NCBI GenBank assembly: GCA_034428395.1
Contig: DAOUHX010000326.1
Coordinates: 1 to 6,694, forward strand
Length of the DNA stretch: 6,694 nucleotides
Source of the DNA: Bin5 sp034428395
GTDB lineage: Bacteria > Chloroflexota > Anaerolineae > Caldilineales > Caldilineaceae
Direction: 5' to 3'
Shown: positions 1-4,796 of the stretch, piece by piece
How positions within the stretch are numbered: position 1 is the first letter of the stretch
Layout: each line of letters starts with the position of its first letter
The notes under the pieces: generated by a model
What the model was told of the DNA's origin: nothing
Seen by the model: the letters and a program-made list of their open reading frames with translations, nothing else
Database searches by the model: none
Position numbers and translations under genes: made by a program

Positions 1-1
1 A

Positions 2-655
2 AAGGGCCGCCAGCATCGCAATGCATCCAATCGTTTCGACCTGATTCCCCTTTGGCAAGACCCGGTATTTCGTCAGCTCGTGAATCTTTCAAAAATCATG
101 CCGATCGTGCGTGGCTACATGCAGCGATACTGGCAAGACGATCCGGTTGTCTTCGGGGCCGGCCATGGCCACTGCCTGTTTGAGCGCAGCCCCGCCCATC
201 AGGCCTGGCACAACGATGCGCGCGTAAACAAGAAAGCCTCCGACATGACCCCCCCAATCTATATCCGGCTGACCTTTCTCATCGAAGATGTAAATGAAGA
301 GATGGGACCGACCGGGCTTCTTCCCGGCACCCACGGTACCCATGTCAATTCACCGCCCTGGTTCAACGCGCCCGACGGACAGCCCCGCAGCGTGCCGGAC
401 ATGGTGCTCGCCACCGGCAAGGCCGGCGACTGCTGGATCAACGACACCTCCATCTACCATACCAACACGCCTAACCTGAGCGATCGAGTACGCAAAGTCA
501 TCTGGGCGCTCTACGCCGGGACTCGAACGCCAATCTGGGTGCGCAAAGACCTGCCCCAGGACTACAAAGACCAGGCCCGCCTTACGAAATCCGATGTGGG
601 CCCATTGGAAGACCCGGTCATGGCCGCGCTTTTCCGCAACTTTCCGGAGGAGTGA
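2..655 (+). CDS. PhyH-family (phytanoyl-CoA dioxygenase-like) Fe(II)/2-oxoglutarate oxygenase, 5'-truncated
   Basis: The frame is open from the left edge to the TGA at 653-655, giving 217 residues, and the true start lies outside the window. A GTG at 80 could serve as a start, but the codons before it read as ordinary PhyH N-terminal sequence (LWQDPVFRQLVN), so I treat the gene as partial. The iron-binding facial triad is visible: HxD within WHND (His at 209-211, Asp at 215-217) and a distal His (458-460) in IYHTNTPNLSDR. The likely 2-oxoglutarate-binding Arg follows 11 residues later (491-493). The segment LTFLIEDVNEEMGPTGLLPGTHG is the usual PhyH strand and PGxH turn, although it is split across the fragment. 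By family, the enzyme is a soluble cytosolic oxygenase that couples 2-oxoglutarate decarboxylation to hydroxylation of a small substrate. The substrate cannot be told; PhyH members act on very varied molecules. Family assignment is firm, specific function unknown. Confidence 0.88.
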   Translation, partial: KGRQHRNASNRFDLIPLWQDPVFRQLVNLSKIMPIVRGYMQRYWQDDPVVFGAGHGHCLFERSPAHQAWHNDARVNKKASDMTPPIYIRLTFLIEDVNEEMGPTGLLPGTHGTHVNSPPWFNAPDGQPRSVPDMVLATGKAGDCWINDTSIYHTNTPNLSDRVRKVIWALYAGTRTPIWVRKDLPQDYKDQARLTKSDVGPLEDPVMAALFRNFPEE

Positions 656-680
656 CGCTGCAGATCAGATTCGCCTGCAC

Positions 681-700
681 CCGGGATTTGAGCGTCCCGG
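681..700 (+). terminator. GC-rich hairpin after the first PhyH gene, possible weak terminator
   Basis: CCGGGA (681-686) and TCCCGG (695-700) form a perfect 6-bp stem with an 8-nt loop, starting 26 bases after the stop codon. No T-run follows, so it lacks the second half of a classical intrinsic terminator. It could be a Rho-assisted or 3'-end-protecting hairpin, or chance. Confidence 0.3.
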
Positions 701-1035
701 TACTGAGCCATACTCTCTGTCACGTCCTGGCCAGACCGAGACTTATCCGCTTGGATGGAGAGCATTGGTGACGCTGATCCATCCCGATGTCGAAGTCGAA
801 ACCGTTACCACCATGTTGTAGCTGATTGAGAAAGCTCGGAACATACTGGCCGGCGCCTGGCAGTGCGTTCCCTCTGAGGGACCATGTCCGGCTGAAACCA
901 TTTGCTGCACATATCGCAGTAAGGTTTTGTAGACGATTGTCTGCACGAGACACGCAAGAGCCCTATCCCTCGGTCACCATAACGCCAACCAGACCCGCCG
1001 CGCCCCTAGAAATCCATGAGTTGCGAACCGGCGCG

Positions 1036-1105
1036 CCAAACGCCTCCAAAACGCCTGTAGACGCTCGTAGACGCTTGCAAATGCTCGTAGACGCTTGCAA
1101 ATGCT
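1036..1105. repeat. Helically phased array of ~10-bp units
   Basis: The 9-mer GTAGACGCT occurs at 1057-1065, 1067-1075 and 1087-1095. The related GCAAATGCT occurs at 1077-1085 and 1097-1105. Degenerate forms CAAAACGCC (1047-1055) and CCAAACGCC (1036-1044) precede them. Successive starts are 11, 10, 10, 10, 10 and 10 bp apart, about one DNA turn each, with shared pattern N-Y-A-R-A-Y-G-C-Y that the unit at 1047 breaks at its second base. The better half is also a 20-bp tandem repeat (1061-1080 and 1081-1100, one mismatch). A single similar unit, CCAAACGCT, lies at 1374-1382 in the next gene's leader. It lies about 115 bp upstream of the promoter at 1221, so it could be a protein-binding array; simple slippage expansion is the alternative. 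Confidence 0.7.
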
Positions 1106-1220
1106 CGCTTGAGAGCGATTCTGTCAATTGTGCTCCTTACGCTTGCCGCGAGCGATTCGAATGCCCGGACGAAGTTGAAGCCGGCTCTCAAGTCGCGATG
1201 TACCCATATTCGAATCTGAA

Positions 1221-1249
1221 TTGACAACAAAACAGGCAGGCAATATAGT
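1221..1249 (+). promoter_or_regulatory. Sigma-70-type promoter for the second PhyH gene
   Basis: A perfect -35 box TTGACA (1221-1226), a 17-bp spacer and a -10 box TATAGT (1244-1249, five of six consensus bases) point toward the PhyH gene at 1419. Transcription would start near 1256, leaving a leader of about 160 nt. The match is by eye only; no start site has been mapped. Confidence 0.7.
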
Positions 1250-1256
1250 TGAATGT

Positions 1257-1318
1257 GGCTGCCTTCATTGCAGCAATGACGCCAATGAATTACAGTATCT
1301 GTGTACTCTGAGGCAGCC
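1257..1318 (+). other. Candidate structured 5' leader (inverted repeats)
   Basis: GGCTGCCT (1257-1264) pairs perfectly with AGGCAGCC (1311-1318), closing a 46-nt interior. Inside, TCATTG (1265-1270) can pair with CAATGA at 1274-1279 (3-nt loop) or with a second CAATGA at 1283-1288, so the two hairpins exclude each other. The left arm begins at the predicted transcription start, so the fold would sit at the very 5' end of the mRNA. It matches no riboswitch or leader class that I recognise. The 8-bp outer stem is the only element clearly above what short chance pairings would give. Confidence 0.4.
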
Positions 1319-1418
1319 GGCGTTACCTCCAATCTACCTTTCAAGCTGTGCCAGGCCCTCGCTTTCGGCGCTTCCAAACGCTTGAAATCGGTTTTCACGC
1401 AACAGCGAGAAGAGCATC

Positions 1419-2234
1419 ATGGAGTTGACACGCGAGCAGAAACAGTTTTTTGAGACCTTCGGATTCCTCGCCCTGCCCGGATTGCTTAAAGATGAGATCA
1501 GCTGGATCATTGACGAGTTCGAAGCGGTCTTTCGCGGGCGAAACGTCGTCCATGACGGCAGCAAGCGCTCCTGCATCGTGCCCTTCATCGACCAGCGCGA
1601 ACGGCTCAGTACTCTCCTCGACCATCCCAAACTGGTTGGACTTATCTCCGGCATCCTTGGAGAAGAGTTCAACTACCTTGGCGGCGACGGCAACTACTAC
1701 ACCGGCGACACGCGCTGGCACAGCGACGGCTTCCACAAGGTGGGCAAGTACCTCAAAGTGGCGCTCTATCTGGATGATGTCGGTCGCGACAGCGGCTGCC
1801 TGCGCGTAATTCCCGGCACACACCGGGTGGACATGTTTAAGGGCTGGGAGGCCCGCCAGGCCGGCGAATCCCCCGAGCTTTGGGGGATCGAGCAGAACAA
1901 TGTGCCGGCCGTAGCGCTGGAAACGCAGCCCGGTGACGTCGTCGCGTTTAACCACAATCTGATGCACGCCTCCTTTGGCGGCAGCAGGCGGCGGCGCATG
2001 TTTACACTGAACTCCTGCGCACACTGCGAGAACGAGCCGGAGCTTAACGAGTTGAAGCAGTACATCGCGAACCATCATCGCTACTGGATCGATCAGATGC
2101 ACTCTGACATAATGAGAGCCACTGCGTCTCCTGCCCGCATGCGCCACCTTCAGCAGGTTATCGACAATGAGGGCCACCTTCCCGCCCTTTCCGCCAAGGC
2201 GCGCAAAGAGATGTCCGAGCCGTCGCGAGGATAG
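1419..2234 (+). CDS. PhyH-family Fe(II)/2-oxoglutarate dioxygenase
   Basis: The 271-residue protein has a normal length for the family and is complete. The N-terminus (LTREQKQFFETFGFLALPGLL) is the standard PhyH opening, which supports the ATG at 1419; a purine-rich GAGAAGAG (1407-1414) lies 4 nt upstream as a modest ribosome binding site. The metal triad is H101 and D103 in WHSDG plus H182 in NHNLMHASF. Arginines 189-192 supply the 2-oxoglutarate salt bridge, but which one cannot be decided by eye. LYLDDVGRDSGCLRVIPGTH (115-134) is the core strand and turn. Residues 200-271 form a charged, probably helical tail. It should be a cytosolic hydroxylase or related oxygenase of unknown substrate. 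It shares motifs but little overall sequence with the truncated PhyH protein upstream, so they are not a recent duplication. A strong promoter match at 1221 suggests it has its own transcript. Confidence 0.92.
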   Translation: MELTREQKQFFETFGFLALPGLLKDEISWIIDEFEAVFRGRNVVHDGSKRSCIVPFIDQRERLSTLLDHPKLVGLISGILGEEFNYLGGDGNYYTGDTRWHSDGFHKVGKYLKVALYLDDVGRDSGCLRVIPGTHRVDMFKGWEARQAGESPELWGIEQNNVPAVALETQPGDVVAFNHNLMHASFGGSRRRRMFTLNSCAHCENEPELNELKQYIANHHRYWIDQMHSDIMRATASPARMRHLQQVIDNEGHLPALSAKARKEMSEPSRG

Positions 2235-2246
2235 TCCGCATTTTTT
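2223..2246 (+). terminator. Possible weak intrinsic terminator at the end of the PhyH gene
   Basis: An imperfect short stem (2225-2231 with 2235-2239, at least one bulge, loop over the TAG stop codon) is followed by one A and then six T at 2241-2246. The T-run is suggestive, but the stem is weak and overlaps the coding end. Low confidence. Confidence 0.25.
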
Positions 2247-2249
2247 GTT

Positions 2250-2283
2250 CGATTCCAACTAATTTCTCTACTGCATGGAATCG
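2250..2283. repeat. 8-bp inverted repeat downstream of the PhyH gene
   Basis: CGATTCCA (2250-2257) and TGGAATCG (2276-2283) are perfect reverse complements separated by 18 nt. The stretch before it is T-rich and none follows it, so it does not look like a classical terminator on either strand. It could be a regulator-binding palindrome for the downstream secreted protein or an RNA hairpin. A further 5-bp stem, GGCGG (2326-2330) with CCGCC (2339-2343), lies in the same leader. No convincing -35/-10 pair is visible in 2235-2382. Confidence 0.4.
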
Positions 2284-2382
2284 TCCTCCGCAACTGCCCA
2301 TGTGAACAACCCATGACACCGACTTGGCGGTGCACGATCCGCCGCTCATAGCCTTAACTGCACAAATGACCGGGGAAAAGAA

Positions 2383-3381
2383 ATGAAAAAGCTGTTGCTC
2401 GTCGTCTTGATCGTGGTCTGTCTCGCTGGCATTGCAGTTCCGCTCTATGCCCAGGACGACTTGACCCTCCAAGGGCTGGCGGACAAGGTTGAGGCTATTG
2501 TCGAGCTGCTGACTTCGATTTCGGACCGGCTGACCTTGTACGAAGAGAGGCTGGCCATTTTGGAGGCGACCGATACGCCGACGCCTACGCCGATAGCATC
2601 GCCGACTGCCACACCGACACCGACAGCACCGCCAACGCCGACGGCCACGCCAACGCCCGATTCGGCCACGGTGACCATCACGCGACGGATGAATGTGCGC
2701 GCCGGTCCGGGTACCAACTATCCAATCGTGGGCCAGGCGGAGGCCGGCAGCCAGTACCCCATCTCCGGCAAGAATCCCGCCGGCACCTGGTGGCAGATTA
2801 TCTACGGCGGGCAATTTGCCTGGGTCTACAGCCCTCTTGTGACCGCTACAAATCCCCACATCGTGCAGGCGGCCTCCTTCATTCCGACGCCGCCGCCGAC
2901 GCCCGTACCACCAACGCCCATCCCTCCGACTCCGGTACCCCAAGTGGTGGCACCTTCACCCGCGGACCCCTGCGCAGGCATTGGCGGCGACGGCTGCAAA
3001 TTCCGGCTGCGCAATACAGATCTGAGGCACAATGGCGGAAGCGAACTGAAGCTCTACATCGGCTTTGTCCATGAAGGACGCAACGATGAGATTCAAGGCA
3101 TTGGCGGCAGATACTATGTCGAGCTCCACAAGGACGGCGTCCATGTCTCAGCTATCGACCATACGACGCGCGGTCAGAACAGTACGCACAATGGGCCGCA
3201 GGGCAGCAAGTATAACTACCTGAAGGCCGTTTCACTCAGCCAGGTTCCCGGTGGAACTGTCAACGGAAACTATAGGATCTTTGTCAGAGACGGCAACGGT
3301 GAACGGGACAGCCAAGACTTCACCTTTACGGTCACTGGAGGCAACGGCGAAGTCTGGCTTATTTTCGCCCAGAACAATTGA
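2383..3381 (+). CDS. Secreted SH3b-domain protein with coiled coil and Thr-Pro linkers (variant C-terminus A)
   Basis: This 332-residue protein starts with a type I signal peptide (MKK, hydrophobic 4-19, cleavage probably after A23 in PLYA-QDD). Cys13 sits in the hydrophobic core and lacks a lipobox, so a lipoprotein is unlikely. Residues 27-62 form a regular coiled coil with hydrophobics at 29, 32, 36, 39, 43, 46, 50, 53, 57 and 60. A Thr-Pro linker spans 63-93. A bacterial SH3 domain spans about 96-160 with the typical NVRAGPGTNYPIVGQ and WWQIIYGGQFAWVYS motifs; such domains usually bind cell-wall or surface ligands. A second Pro-rich linker (168-196) leads to a C-terminal domain (197-332), predicted beta-rich, with C197 and C205 as a likely disulfide; I do not recognise its family. 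GGGG at 2372-2375, 7 nt before the ATG, is the likely ribosome binding site. Its closest relative is the next gene. Role unknown, probably extracellular adhesion, sensing or wall association. Confidence 0.88.
   Translation: MKKLLLVVLIVVCLAGIAVPLYAQDDLTLQGLADKVEAIVELLTSISDRLTLYEERLAILEATDTPTPTPIASPTATPTPTAPPTPTATPTPDSATVTITRRMNVRAGPGTNYPIVGQAEAGSQYPISGKNPAGTWWQIIYGGQFAWVYSPLVTATNPHIVQAASFIPTPPPTPVPPTPIPPTPVPQVVAPSPADPCAGIGGDGCKFRLRNTDLRHNGGSELKLYIGFVHEGRNDEIQGIGGRYYVELHKDGVHVSAIDHTTRGQNSTHNGPQGSKYNYLKAVSLSQVPGGTVNGNYRIFVRDGNGERDSQDFTFTVTGGNGEVWLIFAQNN
2569..2661 (+). repeat. Degenerate coding repeat for the Thr-Pro linker
   Basis: Codons 63-93 of the first SH3b gene are mostly ACx-CCx with interspersed Ala and Ser codons, giving a low-complexity tract with 6-bp periodicity. 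Such linkers are extended, flexible and often glycosylated in secreted proteins. The matching tract in the second gene is at 3747-3839; the two share length exactly. This is a likely site of recombination between the paralogs. Confidence 0.7.
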
Positions 3382-3560
3382 GCAAGGACTTTCGAAGGGA
3401 GGTCGGAAGCGATACGATGAAGAGAAGACTCAAGAACAATCAGTTGTCAGTTGTTTGACCTCTCCGCCGGCATCCTGAAGACACGGCTCTTTGGCCCGTC
3501 CTTTCGACCAGGTCAGCGTTAGTCCAAACCGAGAATCGTAGCAAGAATCGGGGCAAGAAC
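3382..3560. other. Intergenic spacer between the two SH3b genes, with short tandem repeats
   Basis: The spacer holds a heptamer duplication CAGTTGT (3441-3447 and 3448-3454) and a 12-bp direct repeat: GAATCGTAGCAA (3533-3544) and GAATCGGGGCAA (3545-3556), with a partial third copy GAA. The second 12-bp copy contains the GGGG (3550-3553) that is the probable ribosome binding site, 7 nt before the ATG at 3561. I see no good promoter (TTGACC at 3455 has no matching -10) and no terminator hairpin, so the downstream gene may be co-transcribed with the first. Confidence 0.55.
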
Positions 3561-4520
3561 ATGAAAAAGTCAATTCTGATACTGCTGATCACAGTATGTC
3601 TCATTGGCGTCGCGGCTCCACTCTACGCCCAGGACGAGTTGACGCTCGAAGCGTTGGCGGCAAAGGTAGAGGCAATGGTAGAGCTTGTAACTTCAATGGC
3701 GGACCGAGTCAACTCATTCGAGCAGCGGTTGGCCGTCCTGGAGGCGACCGACACGCCCACTCCAACGCCGACAGCATCGCCAACGGCCACACCGACGCCG
3801 ACCGTGTCGCCGACACCCACAGCCTCACCAACGCCCGATTCGCCCACCGTCACGATGACGAGGCAGATGAACGTGCGCGCAGGCCCTGGAACAAACTATC
3901 CAATCGTGGGCCAGGCTGCGCCCGGCTCCCAGTACCCCATCTCCGGCAAGAACCCCGCCGGCGGTTGGTGGCAAATTATCTACAATGGCCAGTACACCTG
4001 GGTTTACAGCCCGCTGGTGGCGGCTACTAACCCGGAGCTTGTGCAGGTTGCATCCTTCATCCCGACGCCCCCACCGACTCCGATTCCGCCGACAGCAACA
4101 CCGGTCCCGCCGGCGCCCGCGCCGACCCAACCGCCGTCAACGGGTCACGCTTACTCCCTCATAGGCAACGGGAGCTGCAACCGCAACGATCATCAGACCT
4201 ACTTTGAAGGCAAGATGTATGACAGGAACAACAACCTGATGAACGGCGTCTGTCTGCACGTTTCCTTCAGCGGACCCCGCAACACCAAGTGCAGCGGCTG
4301 CGGCAAACCGACCGGCCACTGGGGCTTCTCCCCCTTTGGCGGCCCTGCCCCTTCAGGCACACATGTTGAAATCTGGGTCGTGCACTGCCCAAGCGGCGGC
4401 TGGGACACATCGAGAACTGCTTCGAAGGAATTCTCCAATCTGACCCGCTTGTCGCCAACCTGGGGCAGGACCATCACCGATAGCGTCGCCTGCACAGAGA
4501 TCACCTTCAAGCAGAACTAA
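3561..4520 (+). CDS. Secreted SH3b-domain protein with coiled coil and Thr-Pro linkers (variant C-terminus B, Cys-rich)
   Basis: This 319-residue paralog repeats the layout of the gene before it: signal peptide 1-23 (PLYA-QDE), coiled coil 27-62 with heptad hydrophobics at exactly the same positions, Thr-Pro linker 63-93, SH3b domain 96-160, and Pro-rich linker 168-194. Across residues 1-174 I count about 39 differences and no gaps. The C-terminal domain (195-319) is unrelated to the other protein's. It carries six cysteines (206, 231, 244, 247, 276, 311), including CSGC at 244-247, and short strands around GKMYDRNNNLMNGVCLHVSF that recall Ig-like or carboxypeptidase-regulatory-type beta sandwiches; that similarity is only an impression. 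Outside the cytoplasm the six Cys would most likely form three disulfides, though CxxC could also hold a metal. The protein is probably anchored or bound to the surface by SH3b and presents a different head. Function unknown. Confidence 0.88.
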   Translation: MKKSILILLITVCLIGVAAPLYAQDELTLEALAAKVEAMVELVTSMADRVNSFEQRLAVLEATDTPTPTPTASPTATPTPTVSPTPTASPTPDSPTVTMTRQMNVRAGPGTNYPIVGQAAPGSQYPISGKNPAGGWWQIIYNGQYTWVYSPLVAATNPELVQVASFIPTPPPTPIPPTATPVPPAPAPTQPPSTGHAYSLIGNGSCNRNDHQTYFEGKMYDRNNNLMNGVCLHVSFSGPRNTKCSGCGKPTGHWGFSPFGGPAPSGTHVEIWVVHCPSGGWDTSRTASKEFSNLTRLSPTWGRTITDSVACTEITFKQN

Positions 4521-4533
4521 GCAGGATTCCGCC

Positions 4534-4553
4534 GAAGACCAGGCTCTGTCTTC
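4534..4553 (+). other. Small hairpin just before the terminator hairpin
   Basis: GAAGAC (4534-4539) and GTCTTC (4548-4553) form a 6-bp stem with an 8-nt loop between the stop codon at 4520 and the larger stem at 4558. Two hairpins in series at a 3' end suggest an mRNA-end structure, but this one alone is modest. Confidence 0.4.
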
Positions 4554-4557
4554 CGTT

Positions 4558-4594
4558 GAACGCCGGGGAGCAATTCAAACGCTCCTCGGCGTTC
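4558..4594 (+). terminator. Strong hairpin terminator after the SH3b pair
   Basis: The arms at 4558-4571 and 4581-4594 pair over 14 bp, with 13 Watson-Crick pairs and one G-U pair (4566 with 4586), around a 9-nt loop. It starts 38 bases after the stop codon and ends 132 bases before the next promoter, the right place to separate the two transcripts. No clean T-run follows (TGCCTTGAGTCTT), so it may stop polymerase weakly, act with Rho, or protect the 3' end. On the opposite strand the stem is equally strong. Confidence 0.65.
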
Positions 4595-4725
4595 TGCCTT
4601 GAGTCTTGCCGACCAGACTATCATCTGACTGTCGCAAGCATCCGGAACTCCACCGCCCTCTGTGCGGCAGAAATGCCCCGTCTTTCTCCTCGACCGACCC
4701 CCGTAAACCGCCGGATTTTCGGCGC

Positions 4726-4754
4726 TTGCCATAGCCGCACGAAACAAATATAAT
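4726..4754 (+). promoter_or_regulatory. Sigma-70-type promoter of the sugar transporter operon
   Basis: TTGCCA (4726-4731, five of six) and a perfect TATAAT (4749-4754) are separated by 17 bp. Predicted transcription start is near 4761, about 36 nt before the permease ATG. No operator palindrome is obvious around it, so how the operon is regulated cannot be read here. Confidence 0.75.
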
Positions 4755-4796
4755 TTCTGCTAATTCCTCTCCTTCACAGGTGCAAGAGGCTCGGAA

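Larger units (their letters stand above)
656..1418. other. Long intergenic region without a credible gene
   Basis: About 760 bp separate the two PhyH genes. Short open frames exist on both strands, the longest at 826-1224 (+) and 1006-1398 (-). They lack a ribosome binding site, show no recognisable protein motif, and run through the decamer repeat in a frame-shifting way, so I do not call genes. What it does hold is a hairpin at 681-700, a decamer-phased repeat at 1036-1105, a strong promoter match at 1221-1249, and a foldable leader from about 1256 to the next start codon. I found no tRNA, rRNA or transposase remnant by eye. A degraded gene in 700-1000 cannot be excluded. Confidence 0.6.

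Noticed and set aside
1036..1117. Decamer array as a possible CRISPR
   Set aside because: The units are about 10 bp and abut directly, with no unique spacers and no long repeats, and no cas gene is present.
826..1224. Plus-strand open frame of 132 codons in the long gap
   Set aside because: No ribosome binding site, no motif, and it passes through the decamer repeat and ends beside the promoter. Composition looks non-coding.
1006..1398. Minus-strand open frame of 130 codons in the long gap
   Set aside because: It begins at a GTG without a ribosome binding site, crosses the promoter and the decamer array, and yields a sequence with no family resemblance.
1395..2258. Long open frame on the minus strand opposite the PhyH gene (287 codons)
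   Set aside because: It is longer than the real gene, but its residues are Ala/Val/Gly-rich without any motif, while the plus strand encodes a complete PhyH enzyme with all catalytic residues. It is an antisense shadow of G+C-biased codons.
2324..2352. TTGGCG-17 bp-CATAGC as a promoter for the first SH3b gene
   Set aside because: The -10 matches only three of six bases and the -35 four of six, too weak to claim.
2395..2425. Cys13 of the SH3b proteins as a lipoprotein cysteine
   Set aside because: The residues before it (LIVV in one, LITV in the other) do not form a lipobox, and a normal signal peptidase I site follows at residue 23.
2158..2943. Minus-strand open frame rich in Arg and Gly opposite the first SH3b gene
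   Set aside because: The low-complexity Arg/Gly run is the reverse reading of the Thr-Pro codons; the plus-strand protein is convincing.
3455..3483. TTGACC as the -35 box of a promoter for the second SH3b gene
   Set aside because: At 16-18 bp downstream the sequence is GAAGAC-like with no resemblance to TATAAT.
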